Positions 51,827-64,000 of a stretch of DNA of 64,000 bases are shown in pieces. Position 1 is the stretch's first letter; the number at the start of each line of letters is the position of its first letter. A program made the translations under genes and the position numbers. The notes beneath the pieces were generated by a model. The model ran no database searches. It was not told the origin of the DNA and worked only from the letters and a program-made list of their open reading frames with translations. The stretch spans positions 15,936,584-16,000,583 of the forward strand of contig NC_060116.1 of assembly GCF_021155765.1 (NCBI RefSeq). The letters are read 5' to 3'. The DNA comes from Diprion similis. Taxonomy: Eukaryota > Arthropoda > Insecta > Hymenoptera > Diprionidae.

Positions 51827-54800
51827 TTAGGGTTTGCTGTTGTCACTGTTCAAGGATAGCGAGTCGGAGAGCTTTTGTTGCGACACTTCGCTTACACCGC
51901 CACCACTCATTAACTTAGCATTGTTATTCTCTGAATTTGGAACTTTCGAATACTCCCGCTTGCGAGGCATACTTTCCGTTTTAACTATAGTTATATCAGG
52001 ATTATTTTCAAGAACCGAAGTTGCTGCTTTAGGTATTGGTGTTGGAACGTCCACGAATCCACCCCCTTCCCGTTTTATAGGAGTTGCTGTGGAAATGTTT
52101 GGAGCGACCGAAGCTACGTTGGCATTTATTTTTTGAAGAATATCATTCACTGCATCATTTTCCGTTTCACTGCCACCGTCGATTGCTGATATCGGTCCAG
52201 CTAGTTCTCCCGAAAGAGACAGCCTGTCCGGTCCTTGTAACGTCGATAAGTATGTGGCGAGTGTTTGTACAGTTACATTGAGGTATTCGGCAGCCCGAAA
52301 TAAGGTTATTTCCTTCCTTCGTAATTTTGCCAACACTTCAGCAGGGCCCGGTTCTGACCAGAAATCTCTCACTCTGGAAATTTCAGACAACTTTACTTGA
52401 ACAAATTAAGACAATGCTCTTGGAGCATGAAAAGAATACTTGAAAACAAATAAAATGAGAACTAAAAAGTACTTTGAATACGATATAGTATAGCGGTTGT
52501 CCTGAAGTAGCAAAATAAAATCTGTTTACGTTTATCTAGAACTAGCTGGCCTGGCGAACAGTCAATGAATGTTGTATTAACTTTTAGCTAAATTTAATTT
52601 ATGATTTTATTGACTTAATAAATGGATTTTTTCTGTATAATTTTTTATCCGTAAATTTTTCCGATATTGTAATACGTATTCTGCTATTCGGGGCGGAGAA
52701 AAATCCAACAAATCAAAGGTCATAAAAATCAGTCCAGCTGTTCTTGAGTTATAAGTGGTGTAACTAACCCGACTTTGATTTTATATATATATATATAGAC
52801 GAATGCAGCTATATTTACATATCATACGCCTTTCACAGCTACCGAGTTTACTAATATGTTTATTAGTTGTAGACTATAGTCAGTGAGTACAAGATTTTGA
52901 ATTAATGACCATTGATAAAGCTATGTAATTTGTTTCAACTCTGTTCAGGGTCAGTATATAATTTAAAGAATAACGTTACAAATAGACAAAAAAAACATAG
53001 TTAGGAGTAACGAGACACTGATGAATCCAACTTATTTCAACTTGACTAATTTAAGTTACGTTTAACCTTTATTCATCAATGTGGAAAAGTACCAAGAAAG
53101 CATAAATAATATACAAACCTGTATGGGTGTTTAAGGCAACCATAGCTGTCACGGTATCTACCGTATAAGGTTCCATAAGAGACACCGAGAATTTCAGCTG
53201 CCGTCTTCATTTCCAATTCCTTGCTTTTGATAGCATCCATGACACGTCGCGTGAATGGTTCTTCCCAAAATTCTTGGCGACGTCCGGTTGTCAAGTAGTC
53301 ATTCATCTTCACCACATCTCGGAATTGCTCTGGAATCGCTGGGTTTGTAGCATTGGAATTAGACGTCGTCAAGGATGCTGTGAGAAAATAAATATATAGT
53401 ATCTCATTCTGATTCAACTAGACCGCGTTAAGAATGTTGATAAAATTGAAAACAGAGGCAAAAAATTCTACTCACATTTCTTATCTTGGTCTTGAGTGGC
53501 TGAATCGTCTTTAGACATGTAAGATAACTGCAAAGAAAATAACCTCGGTTGAATAATTTACGAAAAACAATAAATAGACGTAGACCGTCAAAAACGTCAG
53601 TGAAATATATTTTCATGGTAAATAAATTGAACACGGTATGCAAAAAACAGCTGTCTTGAAACAATTTCAGTTACTACAAACAAAAAATATAAGTCAGGAA
53701 ACGCACCACTGGTAATGGGGTTTCGTTATTTTCAGACAGCACCATATCACCATCCCAACTCTCATGGTCTCCTTCGCTCATCATTTCTTCCTGTATACAA
53801 AACAAAATCATGCATATCAAGATTAAAAAAATCTTACGGTGAGAAATGTTTGAAATTTATCAATAATTGTGGTTATAGAAGTGCTGATCAAACCTGTGTT
53901 ACATTGAAGGTATCATCCGAGCCGACATTGCCAGTAACGCAGGTGACCTTTGGTGTGAAAACATCATGAGCAGATGGGGGATCGTCGAGAGGTGGACGAC
54001 CTCGGCGTCTTTGTTTAGGCGGTGAGGACTCCTCTGCATCACCTTCCCTGAGAACTGTTTCTACTCCTGGAGTAGCTGCTCCTGGGCTGTGACCACTGTT
54101 GCTCATATCATTTTGTACTGAATCACTACGCCAGCTGACCTCAGCCAGACCCTTGATGTGCAAATCTTCTGCAGTCTTTAGTAGAGATGATAATCTCGTC
54201 TACAATGTGGGCGACAATAAGTAACAATCTTCGAAATTGTGTCACACGTACAAAAACACGTTTGAATATCTCAAAACTGGTGAAATGAATATTTCTGATT
54301 CGTGTCCTCTATTTGTTGCTGATCAAGTAAGCGGTATTTTTATTATTGATGATTTCCTACTTATCAATTTTCTCTGAAATACGCTCTAGCCTCTGAATGC
54401 TAAATAATAATATACACTTTCTACAAACAGCTTTCTATTGCTGACTGAATCGGAAAAATGCTATGTGGGTCACCAGAGTAAGAAGAATAATGTACTTTAG
54501 AAATGCGTACTTTCATTTTTTTACTCCTTCTTTTTCTTAATAACAGAATAAAAATGTGAACATTGATGAAAACTTTGACGGTTTTTCTTATTGACCCTAT
54601 TTTCTGAAATACCGTAAACAGTTTACCACATACTCTCTCTATCAATTTAACAATCATGTCAACAAGGTATACACAATAGTCCTCATTCTATGTTTCAGGA
54701 AATCGTTTTGAAACGAAGTAAAAGATGTATATGTATGTAGTACCGAAAGAAGTATGCCAGTCTTTTACAAGCACTGTTCAACGTATTGCCAGTGGTGATG

Positions 54801-57800
54801 ATTTAGCATTAGAATTTCAAACATTCGCCGGTTCGGCGAGCATAATCATCAGATTATGACAGAGTGGTGGGAAATAATACTTACATGATCGATGTTTATC
54901 TCTCCTTTGTACATGAAGTCGACGAGAACTTTGATATCGGCAAATTTAACGTCGCGCATGATGACAATAGGATCCCTTTCCGCATATTCTGATAGGATAG
55001 TGTCGAAGTATGTGCTACAAGCTGATAACACCACCTGTTTATTGGAAAAAAGGAAATACAGATATGAATGAATTTTAATGAGTATTGTTCAAAGTGGACA
55101 GCAAACTGAAAAATTATCTTTACAAATTCGACATAGATATACAGGAACTTGAACTGGAATTTCAATATTTTACTGGACCTTTGCAGCCATACCAGCCAAA
55201 AGAAAACGACACATCGAAATCCATTAAAAAATTTTATTAGCAAGGCTGTTTAATTATAGAGCCGAGAACGTAAAATATTAAAAATAATTCCTCTGAGTAA
55301 GAATTTGAAATCCACATTTCAGATAGGAAAACTGGTCGCCGAGAATAAATAATATGCGAAAAAATATCATGATAAAAAATGGTGATTGGAAATAATTATT
55401 ATTCAGGTGTTGAATATAAATGAGTCTTGTTCATAAAACCTGACGAATGAAAATCAAGGAAGTACATTTAAAATACTGCATAGTTTTTGATATTATCATC
55501 ATTAATATTAGGTTGAATAGACTTAACAGATTCCGCATGAGATCCGTAAGAAAACACAACAATTTTTTAAATCAGGAATACACGGATGCTTATGGTATCA
55601 CGTGATTGCTTAAATGCATTACTCTATAGAGAAATTTGCCAATACATCAGTTTTATTCAACACACGAAGTTTCCCTTTAAATTGAAGTTATTAATGTTTT
55701 GAAATAATAATTCAAACTCTTGCGAAACGATATCTTGGAGGGGCTTGGAAAAAGTGAATATATCTAGTGCAGCCCCACCCAAGTTCTCCAGGCAGTCAAT
55801 AGCCTGAATATTTAATATCTGAAGTTGGTATTGATTTTCTCAATTTTTATGTCTCCACAAATAAGGTCATAAAGCCAAGGCACGTTACTTTTCAGAGTAG
55901 CTATATACTGGTTTATATCCTGGAAAGCTTTTATGGGAAAATATATTGAGATAAAAAATAAATTATATTTTTCATTTTACATCCAAGTCATTACTTCTGC
56001 GTTGTATAAATTTTTTTTATTCTACCCAGTTTTATTCGACGAATTTAAAACCTTGCATTAATGTGTGTTAGTTACTTTTGTTACGATTATTTTTATTCCC
56101 TATAACAAAAGTAAAGTTAACAATAAGTAAAAACTTGAATGTAATTATAAAGAAAAAAGTTTAAAAATCTGTACTGAAATGCAGAGTGGATTGAATAAAA
56201 TTGTTTGGCAAGTACTGCTTACATAATGGTAAATTCTGCATGATCATTGCGGTCACCGTTGAATAACGTATAATAGAACAAAACTGAAAGCTGATAAAAT
56301 TTGAACAACTCAAGAGTATGTAATACCATCTGATAGTGTTGAAAAAAAATGTCTATCTCAAATAGCCAATTTTTCCAATTCATATATATCAACTGATTGG
56401 TTGCAATTTTCATATTGCATATAAAATATATAGTAAACTGGTTGTGTTCAGACTATATTTGTTACGTTATTTGTATCGAATAGTGAAGTAATCAACAATC
56501 TCATATTTAATGCTCATGAAAGATACGTTTAAAGTATTTCACAATGACCAAGGATGAAAATACTGTATTAAAGAAACTAGAGAGTGCCTCGTAGCTCAAA
56601 ATTCTAAGAAACCAGTCAGCTGCGAAGGCCAGAGCAGTAAAAAAAGCGTTAAAATTTTCGAATTTCAGCCAACAGTGTAGGCACAAGAGGAGTAGGGAAC
56701 AGGAACTGGAATGGTGAAGGGATATGGAGGAGAGGGGAGACAAATGGTAAACGTTAGGAATGACTCAGTATAGGAGTGAAGCACGAGCACAAATTCGAAT
56801 ATATAAAGAAAGACAGAGAGGTAGAAGTAGCAGCAGAACCAGCAACACGGGCAGTGAAAAGTACTTACTCATACAAAAATATTGATTAAACTTTTTTTAT
56901 AGCTCACTTCGTAGGATTAAATTTTAATTCAGTAAAACGTTGGATGTTTCTTTTTACTCGTTTTACAGGTATAATAAAATTTCATATTTATCTCTCACCC
57001 TGCCTTTGCCTCTACATCGTCGACAATGTGACGGAATTAAAATACCAATTTTCTATACGTCAAGAACAAAACAAATATCACTAATATTTCAAAAACGAAG
57101 CATATTTAATTCTCATTTACATTCATCACCGTATACTGATACGTTTAGAAATTGATAAATTCAGTAGGTTTCTTTTTACACTCATTTATATAGCGTGCAA
57201 ATTAATTTTCACTAACGGAAAATGATAAATAAGATTTCTCGAGTAAATGTGTAATAGTGTGAGGATTTATTATAGGGATTAGGGTATTAGGATTTATAAG
57301 ACCTAAATTCGGCGAAATTTCAAAGGTAAAGATGCTTCTTAAAAATCGGTTTGCGGACCAAGCTTGAAATTAGAAAGTCTAATGCAATGACGGTAAATTT
57401 CTAATACTGTTTGGAAAAAAAAAAAAGAAAAACTATAATTTCTACTTTTTCATTACAATAATAACCTAAATGGTTGTACACCCGAATGCAGGTGCTACTA
57501 GGTGAGGAAACAGCTGTCTCTTCCTACTCCCCACCTTCCCCCCTGACCCCGTCGAATGTTTCTCCCCCTTTGCCCAGGTAACTGACACATCCTTAGTTTA
57601 TTACGAATTGAAACAAAATTTTCTACGGAGAGTGTACTCCCCTCTGTGACCTCCCCCATTATCATTTAAATACGTCATACTATAGTACCGAGGAAAGCAA
57701 AAACTCTTGGGCTGCTTCTAAATTTAGGAGGAAGTATTGATTTTACAATTTAGACCCCTCCCAAAGAAAAAATAAACCAAGCCAAATGTACTTTACTTTG

Positions 57801-59146
57801 ATAAAGTGCCCACTGTACATGGCCATTTAGTTCAATGCGATATGACATTTATTTCTTCCTTTTTCGACACTGAATAATAAAGAAACCATTGTTCAAAGAT
57901 CAACTGAGAGACGCGGGGTACAAAATTCAATTGCAATTTCTTCCTATAACTCTTTACCAAAGCGTCTCTCGTGTGTTTTATATCAATTTACTAATCATCC
58001 ATTTCATTACCCCTTTTTTCACAATATTCGGCTGTCTGTGAAGTGAAAAGTTAATCCTTCATCAGTTAAATTCGTGCATATTTACAAAATGGAACCCATG
58101 AGCTACTCAAAATGTTTCTAGTCACTCAAGATTTGTATTTAAAGCTGGACTGTGGGAAGAGTATGGATAGTAAAAAATAGAAGGTTGAATACAAAAATCT
58201 TGAGGCAAACAAGAAAGAAAGCTTACATTCAGGAAGAAAATGATGAAAATCAATGAACTCATCGTCAGTACAATCGAGATGCAAATTTGAAGCTTCAGGG
58301 TTCATAGTAAATATAACAACATAAAAGCAGAACTATTTAGCGCTAGGTCTGACGACAGTTTTTATCTGCAGAATATATTAGAATTCCTGTTTAAGATGGC
58401 TAATGGGTAAGAACCTGCAGCTAGACGAACACAAAGAGGAGAAAAGCACCGTAAGTTGTTGATTCCTTCCCTAGACCACCTATAAACTGAACATCTTCTT
58501 ACCTTGTGTGCACGCAGGGTTTGTCCCTCGCAGGCAAGCGTCACGTCGCAGTAGGCCTGCCGCTCTAGGAGCTGTGAGAACATGGTCTGTAGGTTGCTGT
58601 GATGATATTTCCATCGTAGACAATATTGTTGAGGGAACATGTTGCCGCTGGATGCTGACGCTGATGCTGACGCTGAACCGCCTCGCTGCTGCAGCATGCG
58701 CAAGCTGGGCACCACTTCTCCTCCCTCCCCGCCGTAGTTCACCGTCTCGTCGCCTTCCTCTGCCCCAGTCACTTTGCAAAAAAGAAACATGTCATTGTTA
58801 AGAATACTGTTCTGGTTTAAGTATTCGTTTGCTTTTTTCCTCTTTTCCTATATCTGTCCGCATTAATGACGATTCCTTTCTATTTTTAAATTACCCGCGT
58901 GATGTGAAACCTACCAGTGCCCTCGTCCCCGTCCTCGTCGAGGTAGGACCAGTCGCTTATTTGATGTTCGAATTCGAACCTGTCCGAGTCTTCGAACTCG
59001 TCGATTTCTTGAATATCCTCTGCCTCGACTAGCTCCTCCAAATCTCCTTTTAGCCACAGTGAATCTCCTCCGTAATTGCTGCTGTTCGATTTTGCGTTAC
59101 CGTCTTCTTTGCCGTCAACTTTTTGTCGGACCACCAATTTATTTTC
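51827..59146 (-). CDS. BTB/POZ-pipsqueak (BTB-PSQ) transcription factor, 5' end not found
   Basis: Eight exons join in frame: 58915-59146, 58503-58771, 54885-55034, 53894-54199, 53707-53790, 53476-53527, 53119-53377 and 51827-52373, giving 1899 nt (632 aa plus TAA). The first exon seen opens in phase 0 after an acceptor (ttttatag), so an upstream exon with the start is missing. In order: an acidic region; a BTB domain (QQYCLRWKYHHSNLQTMF, LACEGQTLRAHK, VVLSACSTYFDTILSEY, FMYKGEINIDHTRLSSLL); an AT-hook-like RRRGRPP; a PSQ helix-turn-helix (WEEPFTRRVMDAIKSKELEM, AAEILGVSYGTLYGRYRD); a second related helix (SEPGPAEVLAKLRRKEITLF, RAAEYLNVTVQTLATYL); and a Ser/Asn-rich tail. BTB gives dimerisation and PSQ binds DNA in the nucleus (family knowledge). 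The architecture and size recall Drosophila Ribbon, but I cannot confirm orthology. It may be alternatively spliced at the small exons 53476-53527 and 53707-53790. Confidence 0.9.
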
Positions 59147-62100
59147 CTATAAAACAGAATCAAAACATATTTTTTTAAACATACCTCTGTCAGGCTTGGA
59201 CAATTTGAAACATTCCAACTGTTTCACTTTTTTTATGCTATCCAACGATAGAAGCAGACATCTTTATTGACACTACAAATTTTCATTAGTATTAAGTACA
59301 ACTTAACGATGATACAAGAATTTTTTTTTAACCGTTATTCATCAGAACTGTTAACCAGGGGAATTACTGTCATTAATTATGTTATTGGCTAGCGTTCGTA
59401 GGAACAAACATGGTATCCCTGTGTGATGCAACGTTAAAATATATCATTATAATACAGTAAGTAACCTGAATGTGAAAGACTAGTTTTAATATGATAACCG
59501 AACGACACGTCACAGTATACAACACATCAATGAGCGACGATCTCACTTTTCTTGAATTGAAAGAGGAAGATAAAAAAATAAAAAAATGAGAATAAAATTA
59601 AACCATTAAAAACACCCGACAGAAAAATGAAAGCAGTTATTCAACGTTGAAAATAAATATGACACAACCTCTTCAAATTCTATACCAGTATGATACTCTC
59701 TGTCAGAGGAATATTTCACCGGCCGAAAGTTCTTGACGATTTTTTTTTATTTTTTTTTTTTTATTTTGTTTTTTTCGTACCATGACCTAATAGAATTACG
59801 TTTTCGTCCAATTTTTCTTTTCTTCCTTTTTATTTTCGAAGATATTATACAGCCATATACGTCATAATGACACGTGATTTTTTTTCTTGTTGATGGTTTT
59901 TTCTTCTTTTTTACATGCTCGATCTCTTTCTCTTTCCCTTTTATATATTAACACAGTTGAAGGCCGAGGATCATGAGCTTAAGACCCGATACCAAGAATT
60001 TAGAAATGAGTGTTCAAATCTGCTGGTTGTTAGAAATTTTGAACTACAGAGTTTGCGAAGCTAATTTTAGTACAGCCTGAGAAACGGACGTTGAAAATTA
60101 TTTCAGTATCTTATTTTTATTGTGTATATAGAGGTACACATACATAATCGCGTTGAATGAGTGGGTACGTAAAATTTTGAATAAACAAATATACGTGTTT
60201 CGCGATTACGCAAGCGAAGGAAGAGAAAATTGTTTTTTTTCTCTCTCTCTCTCTCTCTGTCCTTTTTCTTTCTTGAGCTAATTAAATTCAAATTGATATA
60301 AAAACATAACTTATTTGCGGAAACAAAAAAAAAAAAAAAAGGAAAAAAAATATACTACGTCGCTTCGAAATAAGTAAGTTGAGAAATTTTTCGCGTGATG
60401 CAAGGAATATACAGCGTCTATATTATTTTTGCTATATTTGCCTATACGCGTGAGATTACGATTCGTACATACATGCGTATATCCAGATAATTCCCGAGGT
60501 ATAATTCGTTTGAAATAAATTTATTATTCAAATGCGTGTGAGAGCAGGAGAGTAAAAATTGATGAGTGATAAATTACATAAAGTTCTATTTTTATAGGAT
60601 GATGAGGATTTGCAGAATATATACATATATATATATATGTATATACGTATATAATTTTTTCTCTAATTTTTATACATCACCTAACGCGAATATGTAGTCA
60701 CATAAACCGTAATTCGCGCTTCTCTTTGACAACCCTGTATATTATATAGGTACGGCACATAAACGGGTACATAATCTCTGTATACGCCTATAATAACAAC
60801 TGCAATACCGAAGAGTATAGTAATTATATCTCGCTGACATGGGAAGCGTATTCAAAGTTTGAAATAATCGTATAGAATTCTGATAAATCTCACAACCACT
60901 CCGCTGTGGCGCGGCGTGTATTGAGATCTGGTTATTAATTGATTGTTTTTTTACTTTTGCATGTTGTTACGTTTTTCTTATATTATAAAGTATGTGTACA
61001 ACAACCTCAACTTGACACGTAATTACAAATACCAACAACGTATACGCTTGAAATAATATTGGTAGAATATTTCTCTCTCTCTCTCTCTCGCTCGCTCTGG
61101 TATTATCTGTTGCATAAATATGTCTTTAAATGTAATTAAATAAGGGTAAATACAAAGCGATGTGTATCGTACATTTAAAACGTACCTACATATTTTCATC
61201 GATTATAAATACGGTATAAAATTGTTGGAAATCGCGAAATCGTTTCTGCTTATACCATCAACAGAATTATTATAACGTGCCATACACGGCATTGATTATA
61301 CATGATATAAATGAAAAGATGTAAGAGACGAGCGAGAGAAAAAGAAAACGAAAAAGAGATAAAAAAAAAAATCTATCCACGGAAAATTGTTCGTCAATAA
61401 ATCACCGGTGATAAGTAAACCCGCGACGATTATGAATTATCGTACAAACTAACAGATACTTATATTAATGCGTGCATGAATGTGGGAGTAACAATTTTTT
61501 CATGCCCTGTAAAACAAATCATTTCCACGTTTATACAATGTAAATTTATCCCTTCGAAAATATCGATAACAACAATGATGATATAATAATTTCACCGATA
61601 TTGTACAGAAACACCACGTGCGTGTTCATATTACAAAGTTACCGAACTGAATTATCACAACACGTTGACCGACCTAAAAGTCTCGATAAAAATTAGTCCA
61701 AACTTTTAAACATATCGTATGGATAAGCTTACACAAACGTCATGATATGCGTAATTGTTGAAATGAAATTTTGAACTTTCATATCTGGATGGTACGGTCG
61801 ACCTGCACAGAATGCACGGAATTCCGCATAATCGTGATAAATGACTGAAAAAGGAAGCAAAGAAGAGAACAAAAAAAAAACAAGAACAACAACAACAACA
61901 ACAAAGACAAGCAGGGATTACGTATAAATACTTCTTCATTATCTGCCTATATATATTATAAGCTGATTACTTCCCTTCTAATAATTTCTGTCTTTGTTTC
62001 AACTTTCAGTCATCCATCCCTTAACAATATATTATATATGTATAATATAGGTATTGTGCAGCATGTATGTATATAATACTTTTCATCTAGCGTTCTTTTT

Positions 62101-62936
62101 TATATTACCCAGGTTGGTAGGCGCGATAGTCATATCCATGTAGATGTGTTGATACACACGTATCGTAACAAGAGAAAAATAATTTGATTTTAGTCTCAAC
62201 CTCTTCATCAACGCTTTCATCGAATCCCGGATGCAAAGGACCCGCCGCCGATTAAAACCTTCGTACCGAAGTGTATGTATATGTGTATATATATATACAC
62301 ACACACAGTCATACACACACGTGTATCTCGCGGGGCTGCAGCGTGCTTCGTTGCTATTGACAGTAGGTGATAGACTGCTATTATTATATAGGCATTCTGC
62401 TGCATCGGACCGAACCCGATACTGCACGGATTTTTCCGTTTTCCACAAGAATTTTCCTTATTTTTCTTTTACCTTTTCCTTTCCCCGTTATTTCGCTTTA
62501 TTTTGTAATTTCCTATTTTCGTTTTGCTTCTTTATTCAACTGTTTTTAATCCAGCGCGTGGCGCGCACAACACAGTTGCCCTATTTGTTTGGCACTATAA
62601 ATTGACGAGTGAAATCGGCGCGCGCATGTGTGCCTGTGCCTGTGTCTGTAATGTTTTGTAACCCAGAGTGGTGTTTCAATATTGATATAAATTTTTATCA
62701 TTCAAGAATATGTAACCATGTGAGAAAAAGATACAAAATCGTTTACGCGACCGTCGTACGCCAACTGAAATAATACGTAAAAAAAAATAACACACACGCA
62801 CACACACACACTCGGCATCTATAGCTGATTGTGAGTTCAGTTGACACAGTTGATAGATAGAATTTTCGAGGAAATATGAAAAACTATAATAAATATTAGT
62901 AATCAAGTTTGTTTATATAATCAGCGATAGAATAGT

Positions 62937-62962
62937 GAGAGAGAGAGAGAGAGAGAGAGAGA
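62937..62962 (+). repeat. (GA)13 microsatellite
   Basis: Uninterrupted GA dinucleotide run in the region upstream of the BTB-PSQ gene. Long GA runs are GAGA-factor-type sites in flies; function here is unknown. Confidence 0.9.
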
Positions 62963-63566
62963 AATAGAAAAAAATCTAACACAACTGAAACGATCAAAAA
63001 CAAATTTATGACCTCGGTCAAAGTACCCGATTATATCTAAAAGCGAAAATTTACACAGTCACAACATATTCGAACAAAGTTATGGCTTTATCGCTCAAGT
63101 TTAGAACAGATAAGTCATATCCACCTAGAACCAGGACGACACCACATATTTATCACACGCGTGTGTCGCTTCTGCATCAGCATCAGCATCAGCATGTGCA
63201 GCAGCAGCGACAAGACCACCAGTTAAGAGAGTGCACGGCACTAAGCGATGATGTTTCGCGCACTGTTCGTTTAATATCCTTACCTATCAACGGTTGTGAT
63301 ATTCGAAAAAGAAAATTCAAAAACAAAAATACACAAATACGACACATGTACACTGCACAGATTCGAAATGTTTTATTTATGTTAAATTCGACGTTCAAGG
63401 GAACACAATTTTTTTTTTTTGTTTTTGTTTTTATTTGTTTACGTTTCTCGTCTTTTACTTCACGTCCGTATATGTATACGCACACAATATGTCACATGAT
63501 TATTAAAAGCGATCGTTATATCGTGACGTTACGTTATTATTGAAATTAATTATCACAACTTTTATT

Positions 63567-63592
63567 TGTGTGTGTGTGTGTGTGTGTGTGTG
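63567..63592 (+). repeat. (TG)13 microsatellite
   Basis: Uninterrupted TG dinucleotide run. The reading frames that cross it are low-complexity artefacts. Confidence 0.9.
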
Positions 63593-63651
63593 TTGTGAAA
63601 AAACTTACTTCTCGTTTACTCCTGAAGAATGGACAACAAATAAGGATGATT

Positions 63652-63681
<30 letters not shown>
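63652..63681 (+). repeat. (ATG)10 trinucleotide repeat
   Basis: Ten ATG units. The frame that reads it as poly-Asp has no supporting exon context. Confidence 0.9.
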
Positions 63682-63683
<2 letters not shown>

Positions 63684-63883
63684 AATAATGGCAAGAACAA
63701 TAATAATAGTAATAAGAATAATAATATAAGAGAGTCTTCTCTCCGTATCTCTCAAAGGTGCATTGACACTAAGGAAAATTAAGGAGTTATGTTATAAAAC
63801 GCAACGACCTACAATGTGCTTCAATGCTACAAATGCTACACAACTACCCCCTCCATCCCTCCCTCCTTTTGGCTTTTGCTCTT

Positions 63884-63912
63884 GCCGCCGCCGCCGCCGC
63901 CGCCGCCGCCGC
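63884..63912 (+). repeat. (GCC)n trinucleotide repeat in GC-rich edge
   Basis: About ten GCC units inside a GC-rich patch at the window edge. On the minus strand it could encode a poly-Ala or poly-Gly tract, or lie in a 5' UTR. No splice-compatible exon joining it to the BTB-PSQ gene was found. Confidence 0.85.
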
Positions 63913-64000
63913 TCCGATCCCCACACTGCAGCCCATCACCACCATGCTCAGCCCCTTCTTAAGGCCAACGTTCCCTCTCCAACGGCGGCGATGCCCCCCC

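Larger units (their letters stand above)
59147..64000. other. AT-rich upstream region or first intron of the BTB-PSQ gene
   Basis: No coding exon recognised. The start codon of the BTB-PSQ gene must lie upstream of 59146, possibly here or beyond the window. The region is dense in poly-A/T tracts and microsatellites: CT (60241-60258), TC (61072-61089), GA, TG, ATG and GCC runs. The base composition turns GC-rich at the right end (about 63840-64000), which could mark a promoter or a 5' exon (inference). Confidence 0.5.

Noticed and set aside
63082..63543. 153-codon plus-strand ORF near the right edge
   Set aside because: Low-complexity His/Gln and Phe-rich translation across CAG-like and poly-T tracts, with no domain or splice support.
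63884..64000. First coding exon of the BTB-PSQ gene with a poly-Ala tract
   Set aside because: A minus-strand ATG frame exists, but no donor in the required phase 0 was found, so the link is unsupported.

Overview
This is a eukaryotic, almost certainly insect, nuclear window. It has short introns with GT..AG boundaries, arthropod-type CLIP-domain serine protease homologues, a nanos gene, a BTB-pipsqueak transcription factor, and AT-rich intergenic DNA full of microsatellites. The mix suggests a holometabolous insect, perhaps a hymenopteran. That placement is inference; no marker here proves the order. All four recognisable genes lie on the minus strand, so each reads from high to low coordinate.

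Left part (1-9.7 kb): a tandem cluster of secreted CLIP-domain serine protease homologues (cSPHs). The first exon of one (1-167) is cut by the window edge. Next comes a complete five-exon, 439-residue gene with one CLIP domain (1120-2782). The third is a six-exon, 797-residue gene with four CLIP-like modules and a Met/Pro/Thr minisatellite linker (6712-9678). Both complete genes have Gly in place of the catalytic Ser (GDGG motifs), so they should be non-proteolytic cofactors of the phenoloxidase/immune cascade. The exons were joined by hand; the phases close exactly.

Middle (11.3-39.1 kb): a satellite array of about 83 monomers of 312 bp. The core is homogenised and the ends are decayed. Diagnostic monomers recur every 12, 13, 15 or 21 units, which is higher-order structure. 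I found only one indel (3 bp) in about 25 kb. The many 60-90 residue ORFs inside are periodic shadows of the monomer.

Right part: nanos (43273-46051, three exons, 168 aa, intact CCHC2 zinc fingers). Its 3' UTR holds a long hairpin that presents a CUGGC-type loop, the hallmark of a Smaug recognition element. A BTB/POZ-pipsqueak transcription factor follows (51827-59146, eight exons seen, 5' end not found). The last 4.9 kb is AT-rich, microsatellite-dense DNA upstream of its first exon seen.

Main points for a second look: the nanos 3' UTR hairpin, the 312-bp satellite with nested higher-order repeats between an immune-gene cluster and nanos, the four-CLIP pseudoprotease with its expandable linker, the loss of a core cysteine in the single-CLIP pseudoprotease, and two strong inverted repeats (5.1 kb and 44.65 kb).
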